Source of the DNA: Mycobacterium sp. URHD0025 | GTDB lineage: Bacteria; Actinomycetota; Actinomycetes; Mycobacteriales; Mycobacteriaceae | Assembly: GCF_000426065.1 (NCBI RefSeq) | Contig: NZ_AUEQ01000015.1 | Location: 62,001-126,000, forward strand | Direction of reading: 5' to 3' | DNA: 64,000 nt | In this document: in pieces, positions 1 to 7,845 of the stretch | Numbering within the stretch: position 1 is the first letter of the stretch | Layout: each line of letters begins with the position of its first letter | The notes under the pieces: generated by a model | Told to the model about the DNA's origin: nothing | Databases searched by the model: none | What the model saw: only the letters and a program-made list of their open reading frames with translations | Program-made: the position numbers and the translations under genes

Positions 1-1941
1 CTCGGACGTCGGGTGCACGCCGTCGCTGCGCATCCGGACCCCGTTGATCTTCGCGGTGTACTTGCCGTCCGGGTTCAGCTTGGCGTTGAAATCCAGCACT
101 GACACGTTCGGCCGTTGCCCGGCCACGGTCCGCAGCATGGTGTTCCAGGCCTGCACCCGGCCCGGCTGATCCTCGGGATACAGCGTGCCGTCCGACCGCT
201 CACCGCGCCGGTTGTACGGCGCCGTGGTCATCACCACGCGCGCCCCGGTCGAGCTGAGGATGTCCAGCGCGCGCGCCAGCTCACCCTTGAGATAAGCGTC
301 GTAGGACTCGTTGCCGATGTGCGTCCACCGCCCGCGCCACATCCGGTCCACGGCTTCCCAGCGCCCGATCATCAGCAGCACGGTGTCGGGGCGGTCATGG
401 GCGATCCGCTGCGCCCAGCGCTCCGGCCAGGAATCGCACTCGGGCTTCTGGTTCAACGTCTCGCCGGCCGACCGGTACGGACCGCCACGCGCGATGCCGC
501 AGCCGATGGTCGTGTAGTCGCTGAAGTGAAATCCGGGCGTGGCGGGCAGGTAGCGCATCAGCGTCCAGGCCACCGAGTCACCGAACACCGCGACGGTCCG
601 GGTGCCGGGAGCCAGCACCGGGGGCGGTCCCACCGGGACGGCTCGCTCGGCACCGACGTCCTGCTCGGATGCCGCGGCGGCCATCACATCCGGACCCGGG
701 GGCCGGGTCGGAACGCCTACCGGGACGACCGCCATCGTCACCACCGCAGCGGTGGCCACGGTAGCCGCGGACAACCGCAGCATCGGGACATGCTGCGGGC
801 GCCAGTGCCGGACCGGCTGCTCGATCGCCCACCACGACACCCACGACACCGCGACGGTCACGGCGCACCGCAGCGCCAGCAGCGACCAACCCTCAAGGCC
901 CGTGCGTTCGCCGTTGAGGATCTGGAAGATCGGCCAGTGCCACAGGTAGACCCCGTAGGAGATGACACCGAGGGTGACCAGCGGGTACCAGGCCAGGGCC
1001 CGGGCGACGTAACCGTCCTGATCCAGCGCGACGGGCGCGACGACGAGCACCGCGCCCAGCGCCACCGCGATCAGCAGACCGTGGTGGAACTCGTCGGCGC
1101 TGCCGGTCGCCAGGTGCGCCGCCAGCGCCAGCACAGCGACTCCGATCACCGGCAGGATCCAGGCGACCCAGCGCCGCCAACGGGCCCGGATCAACGTGCC
1201 CGACACGGTCAGCGCTGACCAGTCGCGCACCAGCAGCGCCGCGGCCGCCGCACCGATCAACAGCGCCTGGGCGCGGGTGTCGGTGCCGAAGTACACGCGA
1301 TTGAGCTCGGCGGGATCGCCGGACAGCCAGATCGACGCCGCGGCCGAGCCGACCACGCCGAGCACCGCCAGCGCGAAAACGACCACCCGCACCGCGCCGG
1401 TCGAGCGGCGGCGCACCAGCAGCGCGGCGGCCAGCACCAGCAGTGGCCAGATGACGTAGTACTGCTCCTCCACCGCCAGCGACCAGGTGTGCTGCAACGG
1501 CGACGGCGGAGCGCCCTGGCTGAAGTAGTCGGTATCGGAAGCCACGAAAACCCAGTTGGCCATCCAGAAGAACGCCGCGACCGCATCGTCGCGAAGCGAC
1601 GTCACCGCATCCGACGGGAACAGCGGGCGGGCGATCACGACGGCCAAGGTCATCAGCACCATGGCGGGCAGCAGGCGCTTGGCCCGGCGGACCCAGAACG
1701 CCTTGAGGTCGATGCGCTCGGTGCGCCGGTATTCGTCGAGCAGCAGTGAGGTGATCAGGAATCCGCTGAGCACGAAGAAGACATCTACGCCGATGAACCC
1801 GCCGGCCACACCCGGCACTCCGCCGTGGCCGGCGAGCACGAGAGCCACGGCGACGGCACGGATGCCGTCGAGTGCAGGGATGTCACGCCGGACGGAAGCA
1901 CGCCGACGCCGGCTGGCAGCACGGACTGGCGCCGCAGTCAC
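1..1941 (-). CDS. Acyltransferase 3 / SGNH-domain membrane O-acyltransferase (C-terminus cut by window edge)
   Basis: This is an OafA/YrhL-type membrane O-acyltransferase that would acylate a cell-surface glycan or lipid. Reading the minus strand from GTG at 1941 gives an acyltransferase-3 start (PALDGIRAVAVALVLAGH, then GGFIGVDVFFVLSGFLIT and the VRRAKRLLPA motif) followed by about ten hydrophobic segments. The C-terminal third is a periplasmic SGNH hydrolase-like domain with FGDSVAW (catalytic Ser block) near 590 and DGVHPT (Asp/His block) at the window edge, so only a few residues are missing. The GTG has a GGGAGG ribosome site 7 bases upstream. A short overlapping ATG at 1946 is out of frame. 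The acceptor molecule cannot be read from the sequence. Confidence 0.88.
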   Translation of the reverse strand, partial: MTAAPVRAASRRRRASVRRDIPALDGIRAVAVALVLAGHGGVPGVAGGFIGVDVFFVLSGFLITSLLLDEYRRTERIDLKAFWVRRAKRLLPAMVLMTLAVVIARPLFPSDAVTSLRDDAVAAFFWMANWVFVASDTDYFSQGAPPSPLQHTWSLAVEEQYYVIWPLLVLAAALLVRRRSTGAVRVVVFALAVLGVVGSAAASIWLSGDPAELNRVYFGTDTRAQALLIGAAAAALLVRDWSALTVSGTLIRARWRRWVAWILPVIGVAVLALAAHLATGSADEFHHGLLIAVALGAVLVVAPVALDQDGYVARALAWYPLVTLGVISYGVYLWHWPIFQILNGERTGLEGWSLLALRCAVTVAVSWVSWWAIEQPVRHWRPQHVPMLRLSAATVATAAVVTMAVVPVGVPTRPPGPDVMAAAASEQDVGAERAVPVGPPPVLAPGTRTVAVFGDSVAWTLMRYLPATPGFHFSDYTTIGCGIARGGPYRSAGETLNQKPECDSWPERWAQRIAHDRPDTVLLMIGRWEAVDRMWRGRWTHIGNESYDAYLKGELARALDILSSTGARVVMTTAPYNRRGERSDGTLYPEDQPGRVQAWNTMLRTVAGQRPNVSVLDFNAKLNPDGKYTAKINGVRMRSDGVHPTSE

Positions 1942-1998
1942 GTCATGCCCTCCCGTCTTGCGTTGAACGCCAAGACTATCGTCGCCGGGCAGACGTCG

Positions 1999-2030
1999 AA
2001 GTCCCCCGACACCGGCGTGTCGGGGGACTT
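1999..2030 (-). terminator. Strong hairpin after gabD-like gene, likely terminator
   Basis: A perfect 14-bp stem (AAGTCCCCCGACAC paired with its complement) closes on a CGGC tetraloop. It begins 13 bases past the stop codon of the aldehyde dehydrogenase on the minus strand and lies before the acyltransferase start. There is no U-tract, so it fits the U-less intrinsic terminators proposed for mycobacteria. Confidence 0.7.
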
Positions 2031-2042
2031 CTCGAGCCAGGG

Positions 2043-3491
2043 CTATTTCGTCAGGGCGATGTACTTGGTGTCGAGGTATTCCTCGATGCCCTCGGTGCCG
2101 CCTTCCCGGCCGAAGCCGGATTCCTTGATACCGCCGAACGGCGCGGCCGCATCCGAGATGACACCGCGGTTGATGCCGACCATGCCGGATTGGATGCCCT
2201 CGGCCACCCGCAACGCGCGATCCAGCGACTGCGTGTAAACGTAAGCAGCCAAGCCGTATTCGGTGTTGTTGGCGGCGGCCACACCCTCGTCCTCGGTGTC
2301 GAAGCCGATGATCGGGGCGACCGGACCGAAGATCTCCTCTTTGAGGATGCGGGCATCGGCGGGAACATCGGCCAGCACCGTGGCCGGGTAGAAGTTGCCC
2401 GGCCCGCCGGGTGCGACGCCGCCGACCGCGACGGTCGCGCCTTTGGACACCGCGTCGGAGACCAGTTCGGTGACGGTGGAGACCTGCTTGGAGTTGATCA
2501 GAGGGCCCAACGTGGACGCGGGGTCGATGCCCTTGCCGAGGGTGAACTCGCTCATCCGCTTGACGAGTTTGTCGGTGAACTCCTCCCGCACGGCGTTGGC
2601 CACGTGGAAGCGATTCGCCGCCGTGCAGGCCTCACCACCGTTGCGCATCTTCGCCAGGATCGCGCCGTCGACGGCCGCGTCGACATCGGCGTCGTCGAAC
2701 ACGATGAAGGGGGCGTTGCCGCCCAGTTCCATCGACGTGCGGAGCAGCTTGTCGGCGGATTGCTTCACCAGCGCCTTGCCCACACCGGTCGAGCCGGTGA
2801 AGGTCAGCTTGCGCAGCCGGCCGTCGTCGACCAGCGCGGAAGTGACCCCGCCCGGGTTGCTGGTCGGCAGCACCGACAGGACGCCCTTCGGCAGGCCGGC
2901 CTCATCCATCAGCTTGGCGAGCAGCAGCATGGTCAGCGGGGTTTCCTGCGCGGGTTTGACGATCATGGTGCAGCCCGCGGCGAACGCCGGACCCATCTTG
3001 CGGGTACCCATCGCCAGTGGGAAGTTCCACGGCGTGATGGCGTAACAGGGGCCGACGGCCTGCTTGGTGACCAGGATGCGCCCGGTGCCGGCCGGTGCCG
3101 GTGTGAAGCGGCCGGCGATGCGCACCGCCTCCTCGGAGAACCAGCGGAAGAACTCGGCGCCGTAGGTGACCTCGCCCTTGCTCTCGGCGAGCACCTTGCC
3201 CATCTCCAGGGTCATCAGGGCGGCGATGTCGTCGGCCCGTTCGGTGATCTTCTCGAACACCGAACGGAGAATCTCGCCGCGTTTGCGTGGAGCCGTCGCC
3301 GCCCACTCGGCCTGCACCGCACATGCGGCGTCCAATGCGGCAACGGCATCGGCGGCGGTCGCGTCGGCCACCGTGGCCAACACCTGATCGTCGCTGGGGT
3401 CGAGCACATTGAACGTCGACGCGGCCTGGCGTTCCTCACCACCGATCCAGAGACCCGTGGGCACGGATGAAATCAAGTCTTCAATGGCCAT
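2043..3491 (-). CDS. gabD: NAD(P)-dependent succinate-semialdehyde dehydrogenase (GabD type)
   Basis: A soluble aldehyde dehydrogenase of 482 residues that should oxidise succinate semialdehyde to succinate, linking GABA or 2-oxoglutarate to the TCA cycle. The fold signatures are all present: ITPWNFPLAM in the cofactor half, FTGSTGVGK, the general base in SMELGGN (Glu255), and the nucleophile in GGEACTAANR (Cys289). Length and the TAANR motif fit the SSADH/GabD subgroup rather than a generic ALDH, but substrate is inferred from family. It is divergent from pgi with 50 bases between starts, so the two genes share a promoter region. A strong hairpin follows its stop. Confidence 0.87.
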   Translation of the reverse strand: MAIEDLISSVPTGLWIGGEERQAASTFNVLDPSDDQVLATVADATAADAVAALDAACAVQAEWAATAPRKRGEILRSVFEKITERADDIAALMTLEMGKVLAESKGEVTYGAEFFRWFSEEAVRIAGRFTPAPAGTGRILVTKQAVGPCYAITPWNFPLAMGTRKMGPAFAAGCTMIVKPAQETPLTMLLLAKLMDEAGLPKGVLSVLPTSNPGGVTSALVDDGRLRKLTFTGSTGVGKALVKQSADKLLRTSMELGGNAPFIVFDDADVDAAVDGAILAKMRNGGEACTAANRFHVANAVREEFTDKLVKRMSEFTLGKGIDPASTLGPLINSKQVSTVTELVSDAVSKGATVAVGGVAPGGPGNFYPATVLADVPADARILKEEIFGPVAPIIGFDTEDEGVAAANNTEYGLAAYVYTQSLDRALRVAEGIQSGMVGINRGVISDAAAPFGGIKESGFGREGGTEGIEEYLDTKYIALTK

Positions 3492-3541
3492 ACATCAATC
3501 ATGTACACCCTTGAATCGAGCGCCGCACTAAGGTCGCAGGA

Positions 3542-5191
3542 ATGAGTGCTGACATCACCGCAACCCCCGCATGGCAGGCATTGTCGAAGCACTACGACGA
3601 GATTCGCGAAGTCCATCTGACCGAGCTGTTCGCGGAAGATCCGAACCGCGGCACCGAACTCGCGCTGACCGTCGGTGACCTCTACATCGACTACAGCAAG
3701 CACCGCGTCACGCGCCGGACCCTGGAATTGCTGGCCGATCTGGCCCGCGCCGCCGGCCTGGAAGCCCGGCGCGATGCGATGTTCGCCGGGGAACACATCA
3801 ACACCTCGGAGGACCGCGCGGTGCTTCACACCGCGCTGCGATTGCCTGCCGACGCGTCGTTGACCGTCGACGGCCAGAACGTGGTGGCCGACGTCCACGA
3901 GGTGCTCGACCGCATGGGCGAGTTCACCGACCGCCTGCGCAGCGGTGAGTGGGCCGGCGCCACGGGCGAGCGCATCAAGACCGTCGTCAACATCGGCATC
4001 GGTGGTTCCGACCTCGGACCGGTGATGGTCTACGACGCGCTGCGCCATTACGCCGACGCCGGCATCTCCGCCCGCTTCGTGTCCAACGTCGACCCCGCCG
4101 ACCTGGTTGCCACGTTGGCCGACCTGGACCCGGCCACAACGCTTTTCATCGTGGCGTCCAAGACGTTCTCGACCCTCGAGACGCTGACGAATGCCACGGC
4201 CGCGCGCCGCTGGCTGGTGGACTCGCTCGGCGAGGCCGCGGTGGCCAAGCATTTCGTGGCGGTGTCGACCAACGCGAAACTCGTCGACCAGTTCGGCATC
4301 GACACGGACAACATGTTCGGTTTCTGGGACTGGGTCGGTGGCCGGTACTCGGTGGACTCCGCGATCGGGTTGTCGGTGATGGCGGTGATCGGCCGCGAGC
4401 GGTTCGCCGAATTCCTGGCCGGATTCCATCTGGTCGACGAGCATTTCCGCACCGCACCCCTTGCCGAGAACGCTCCGGCCCTGCTCGGGCTGATCGGGCT
4501 GTGGTACTCCAATTTCTTTGGCGCCCAATCGCGTGCGGTGCTGCCCTACTCCAACGATCTGTCCCGGTTCGCGGCTTATCTCCAGCAGCTGACCATGGAG
4601 TCCAACGGCAAATCGGTGCGCGCGGACGGCAGTGCTGTCACCACCGAGACCGGCGAGATCTTCTGGGGTGAACCGGGAACCAACGGTCAGCACGCCTTCT
4701 ACCAATTGCTGCACCAGGGCACCCGGCTGGTGCCGGCCGACTTCATCGGCTTCTCCGAACCCACCGATGACCTGCCCACGGCCGACGGCACGGGCAGCAT
4801 GCACGACCTGCTGATGAGCAACTTCTTCGCGCAGACCCAGGTGCTGGCTTTCGGCAAGACTGCGGAAGCCATTGCCTCAGAAGGCACTCCGGCTGCGGTG
4901 GTGCCGCACAAGGTGATGCCCGGAAACCGACCGACGACGTCAATCCTGGCAACCAGGTTGACGCCGTCGGTGGTGGGCCAGCTCATCGCCCTCTACGAAC
5001 ACCAGGTGTTCACCGAGGGAGTGGTGTGGGGGATCGACTCCTTCGATCAATGGGGCGTCGAGCTGGGCAAGACGCAGGCCAAGGCGCTGCTACCGGTGAT
5101 CACCGAACCGGAGGCACCGGGCAAGCAGTCGGACTCATCGACCGATGCCCTGGTGCGCCGGTACCGGGTCGAACGCGGACGCTCGGCCTGA
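3542..5191 (+). CDS. pgi: Glucose-6-phosphate isomerase
   Basis: A 549-residue phosphoglucose isomerase interconverting glucose-6-phosphate and fructose-6-phosphate in glycolysis and gluconeogenesis. Visible signatures include NIGIGGSDLGP, the substrate loop ASKTFSTLETLTNA, the PGI block FWDWVGGRYS, the catalytic Glu in PYSNDLSRFAAYLQQLTMESNGK, and GxNGQHAFYQLLHQG. The length is normal for the family. The ATG at 3542 starts about 50 bases from the divergent dehydrogenase. The gene belongs to a block whose order resembles the M. tuberculosis Rv0944-Rv0946c neighbourhood. Confidence 0.98.
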   Translation: MSADITATPAWQALSKHYDEIREVHLTELFAEDPNRGTELALTVGDLYIDYSKHRVTRRTLELLADLARAAGLEARRDAMFAGEHINTSEDRAVLHTALRLPADASLTVDGQNVVADVHEVLDRMGEFTDRLRSGEWAGATGERIKTVVNIGIGGSDLGPVMVYDALRHYADAGISARFVSNVDPADLVATLADLDPATTLFIVASKTFSTLETLTNATAARRWLVDSLGEAAVAKHFVAVSTNAKLVDQFGIDTDNMFGFWDWVGGRYSVDSAIGLSVMAVIGRERFAEFLAGFHLVDEHFRTAPLAENAPALLGLIGLWYSNFFGAQSRAVLPYSNDLSRFAAYLQQLTMESNGKSVRADGSAVTTETGEIFWGEPGTNGQHAFYQLLHQGTRLVPADFIGFSEPTDDLPTADGTGSMHDLLMSNFFAQTQVLAFGKTAEAIASEGTPAAVVPHKVMPGNRPTTSILATRLTPSVVGQLIALYEHQVFTEGVVWGIDSFDQWGVELGKTQAKALLPVITEPEAPGKQSDSSTDALVRRYRVERGRSA

Positions 5192-5199
5192 GGCACTAC

Positions 5200-5613
5200 T
5201 TACGGTCCGGGGATCGTCGCGCAGCCCACATTCGGGATGCACCCGCTGGCACCGCCGGGACCGGCCGTACCTCCGGGGCCGCCGGGAATCGCACCGCTGG
5301 CGCCACCCGGGCCGGCGGTACCACCCGGGCCACCCGGAATCTCGCCCGTAGCGCCTTCCGGTCCGGCCGCGCCGCCGGGCCCACCGGGAATCGCGCCACT
5401 GGCGCCACCCGGGCCCGCGGTACCACCCGGGCCACCCGGGATGTGGCCGCTGGCGCCGCCGGGACCGGCAGTGCCCATATCGGCGCAGGACGTGCCGTCA
5501 GCGTTCATACACGGGGGCGGCGGTGGTGGGTCAGCCGCCGCAAGAGGGGCGAATGCGACCGCGCCGGCCGCAGCGCTTGCAAAGAACATCGAGGCGATCA
5601 GTTTTGATGTCAT
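5200..5613 (-). CDS. Small secreted glycine-rich repeat protein
   Basis: A 137-residue exported protein of unknown function. It has a signal peptide (MTSKLIASMFFASAAAGAVAF region, cleavage likely after PLAAA at residue 27), a PPPPPP stretch, then two cysteines (35, 43) before the repeats and two more (about 125 and 131) after them. Residues 50 to about 127 are five tandem copies of a 17-residue unit of the form GPGGASGxIPGGPGGTA. The register is 17, not a multiple of three, so a true collagen triple helix is unlikely despite the composition. It converges on pgi with 8 bases between stops. Similar Gly/Pro repeat proteins occur in mycobacteria, but I do not recognise a named family. Confidence 0.75.
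   Translation of the reverse strand: MTSKLIASMFFASAAAGAVAFAPLAAADPPPPPPCMNADGTSCADMGTAGPGGASGHIPGGPGGTAGPGGASGAIPGGPGGAAGPEGATGEIPGGPGGTAGPGGASGAIPGGPGGTAGPGGASGCIPNVGCATIPGP
5230..5466 (-). repeat. 51-bp tandem repeat array inside the glycine-rich secreted protein
   Basis: About four and a half copies of a 51-bp unit encode the 17-residue GPGGASGxIPGGPGGTA repeat. The variable residue is H, A, E, A or C in successive copies. The array is likely prone to copy-number change between strains. Confidence 0.75.
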
Positions 5614-5622
5614 GACGGTGGT

Positions 5623-5886
5623 CTACCCAGGTTCGCCCCGAGCCGAAACCCGGTGCCCCACTCGGGTGGCGAACGCCACGGCGAATGTAGTGGCGAATGC
5701 AGTGGCGCCCTTGGTGCCGAACACGACGCCGATCACCACTGCCGACACACCACGCAGGAGCGCTTCTCGGGCTCGGCGTGTCGGGCGGCTGAACAGATGG
5801 TCGATCTGCCCGCCTGTTAGCGACTTTTCAGCGACAATCGCCCCATCAGCACCCTGGGCCACTCTGAACCCAGGCCCGATCAGCAC
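5623..5886 (-). pseudogene. Possible remnant of a small membrane protein, joined to the mobile element
   Basis: This 87-codon frame starts inside the 277-bp element and reads out of its left end into flanking DNA. The part outside the element (5623-5814) encodes a basic SRPTRRAREALLRG stretch followed by a hydrophobic segment (VSAVVIGVVFGTKGATAFATTFAVAFA), which reads like the tail of a small membrane protein. The N-terminal part is element sequence. One explanation is that the element inserted into a small gene and removed its start. The frame may also be non-coding, so confidence is low. Confidence 0.25.
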
Positions 5887-6091
5887 TCATATCACTTCAG
5901 TTGACTTCAGCCTCTTCAGCAACAGATTTCAGGTTGCCCGACTGCCAGCGACGGTGTCGCTGATAGCCGGGCGTTGGACAGATGAGGCTGATGGGACCAG
6001 CAGTGCTGGAGCGGCGAAAACGCGCAGCGACAATGTGCCTACCGATACTGGTGTTACTCAGGTGGCGATTGTCGCTGAAAAGTCGCTAACA
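5815..6091. mobile_element. 277-bp MITE-like element with perfect 28-bp terminal inverted repeats
   Basis: The left end (5815-5842) and right end (6064-6091) are perfect 28-bp inverted repeats beginning TGTTAGCGACTTTTCAGCG and ending CA. Internal copies of parts of the ends occur at about 5947-5966 (GTGTCGCTGATAGCCGGGC) and 6023-6033 (CAGCGACAAT), so the ends carry sub-terminal repeats. No transposase is encoded. TG...CA termini with several sub-terminal repeats recall the IS21 family, which suggests a non-autonomous derivative moved by a full-length relative elsewhere. Only a 3-bp match (GCC) flanks it, so no clear target duplication is seen. The family assignment is inference. Confidence 0.7.
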
Positions 6092-6144
6092 GCCGGGCAC
6101 ATCGCCACCCACCCTGGAATTTGGGACGGGTGTGACATCTGTGA

Positions 6145-6894
6145 CTAGGCGAAGCGCTTGGTGTACTTCGGCGGCAGCAACCGCAGCACCTGGGTCAGCG
6201 GCGCCCACGGCCAGCGCGGCACCACGGCCCGGCCCTTCTCCTTTTCGATGGCCTCGACCATCGCGCGCACGCCCGTCTCGTTGTCGACCATCAGCATGGT
6301 GGTCGCCGACCTGGCGGTCATCTCCGACTCGATGTAGCCCGGTTCGATCACAGTCACCCGGATCGGGCCCTTGTCGTACTCGGCGCGTAGCGACTCGCCC
6401 AGAGACGTCATCCCTGCCTTCGAAGCGCAGTACGCGGCCTTGCCGCCCGGCACACCGGTATTGCCGAGCACCGACGAGATCAGCACCAGGTGACCGCTTC
6501 CGGACTTCTTGAACATCTCCAGCGCCGTCTCGATCTGTACCAGACCGGCGATCAAATTGGTTTCGATGGTGGCCTTGTTGGCCCACGGCTTGCCCTCACC
6601 GAGCGGCCAGCCCTTACCGATGCCGGCATTGACGATCACCCGGTCGATGCCGCCGAGTTCCTCGGACAATTCACCGAACACCCGCGGCACGGCCTCGTGG
6701 TCGTTGACGTCCAGTGCGGCCACCGCGACCTTGATGTAGGGATGCCGATCGGCCAGCTCTGCCTTGAGCTCGTCGAGCCGCTCGGTGCGGCGGGCACACA
6801 AGGCCAGATCACGGCCCTTGGCCGCGAATTGACGGGCCATGCCCGCGCCGAGACCAGAACTGGCACCGGTGATGAGGATCTTCTGACGGGTCAT
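6145..6894 (-). CDS. Short-chain dehydrogenase/reductase
   Basis: A 249-residue classical SDR using NAD(P)H on an unknown carbonyl or alcohol. It has the Rossmann motif ITGASSGLGAGMA, NAGIGKG, the catalytic Ser in LISSVLG, and the YCASK Tyr/Lys pair. It resembles the M. tuberculosis SDR encoded next to pgi and the Fpg-like glycosylase, and the same three genes cluster here. It lies 44 bases downstream of the glycosylase gene on the same strand, so the two may be co-transcribed. The 277-bp element lies just after its stop. Confidence 0.9.
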   Translation of the reverse strand: MTRQKILITGASSGLGAGMARQFAAKGRDLALCARRTERLDELKAELADRHPYIKVAVAALDVNDHEAVPRVFGELSEELGGIDRVIVNAGIGKGWPLGEGKPWANKATIETNLIAGLVQIETALEMFKKSGSGHLVLISSVLGNTGVPGGKAAYCASKAGMTSLGESLRAEYDKGPIRVTVIEPGYIESEMTARSATTMLMVDNETGVRAMVEAIEKEKGRAVVPRWPWAPLTQVLRLLPPKYTKRFA

Positions 6895-6938
6895 CGCAGC
6901 AGGATAACCGAGTTAGACAACTGTCAGAAAAGCGGCCG

Positions 6939-7805
6939 TTACTTGAGCAGCTTGGACATCCGCCGGTCGGCCAGCACCTTGCCGCCGGTCTGACACGTCG
7001 GGCAGTACTGGAACGACTTGTCGGCGAAAGACACCTCCCGCACGGTATCCCCGCACACCGGGCACGGCAGTCCGGTGCGGGCATGCACGCGCAGACCGGA
7101 TCGCTTCTCCCCCTTGAGCGTCGCGGCCTGCTGGCCCACCGAACGCGTCACCGCGTCGGTGAGCACCGAGATCATCGCGTCGTGCAGCGCGGCGAGTTGC
7201 GCATCGGTGAGCTTGCCCGCAGTCGCGAACGGCGACAACTTCGCCACGTGCAAGATCTCGTCGCTGTAGGCGTTGCCGATGCCTGCGATCACCTTCTGAT
7301 CGGTGATCACCGTCTTGATCCGCCCGCTCTGCCCGGCCAGCACACCCGCCAGACCGGCCGAATCCAGCGACAGCGCATCGGGTCCCAGCGAGGCGATCTG
7401 CGGCACGTCGAGCGGATCGGCGACCACCCACACCGCCAACCGTTTCTGGGTTCCGGCCTCGGTCAGATCGAAGCCGACCCCCTCGCCCAGATGCACACGC
7501 AACGCGATCGGTCCCTTGCCCGGCTTGAGCGGCGTCGTCGCCAGCTTGTCCGACCAGCGCAGCCAACCCGCCCGGGACAGGTGCGTGATGAGGTAGAGAG
7601 GCCCCGACCCGGCGTCCACCTCGAGACCGAGGTACTTACCCCAACGATTGGCGCCGGTGACCGTCTGACCGTGCAACGCCGTCGCCGGCGGATCGAACGT
7701 CTTCAGGACCGACAACGCGGCGACATCGATCCGGGTGACCACCCGGCCCGTCGCATTCCGGCGTAGGTGATCGGCCAGCGCCTCCACTTCGGGCAGTTCA
7801 GGCAT
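6939..7805 (-). CDS. Fpg/Nei-family DNA glycosylase with C-terminal zinc finger
   Basis: A 288-residue base-excision repair glycosylase/AP lyase. The mature N-terminus is PELPEVE, with the catalytic Pro and Glu of the family. The helix-two-turn-helix ITDQKVIAGIGNAYSDEIL follows in the middle, and the end carries a CPVC...CPTC zinc finger (from about residue 246). The length is normal. Which lesion it prefers (8-oxoguanine, oxidised pyrimidine or none tested) cannot be read. Mycobacteria carry several Fpg/Nei paralogues, and this one matches the copy near pgi. Its start overlaps nothing if the divergent FUSC gene begins at 7846. Confidence 0.93.
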   Translation of the reverse strand: MPELPEVEALADHLRRNATGRVVTRIDVAALSVLKTFDPPATALHGQTVTGANRWGKYLGLEVDAGSGPLYLITHLSRAGWLRWSDKLATTPLKPGKGPIALRVHLGEGVGFDLTEAGTQKRLAVWVVADPLDVPQIASLGPDALSLDSAGLAGVLAGQSGRIKTVITDQKVIAGIGNAYSDEILHVAKLSPFATAGKLTDAQLAALHDAMISVLTDAVTRSVGQQAATLKGEKRSGLRVHARTGLPCPVCGDTVREVSFADKSFQYCPTCQTGGKVLADRRMSKLLK

Positions 7806-7845
7806 GGCTCCAGTGTGTCAGCGAAACGCCGAGCATGCTGTAGAC

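Noticed and set aside
1872..3470. 532-codon frame opposite the aldehyde dehydrogenase
   Set aside because: Shadow of gabD; Arg/Gly/His-rich with no motif.
3473..4804. 443-codon frame opposite pgi
   Set aside because: Shadow of pgi, no family pattern.
5237..6148. 303-codon frame spanning the Gly-rich gene and the element
   Set aside because: It reads the complement of the 17-residue repeat and the inverted repeat; the minus-strand gene has a signal peptide and ordered repeats.
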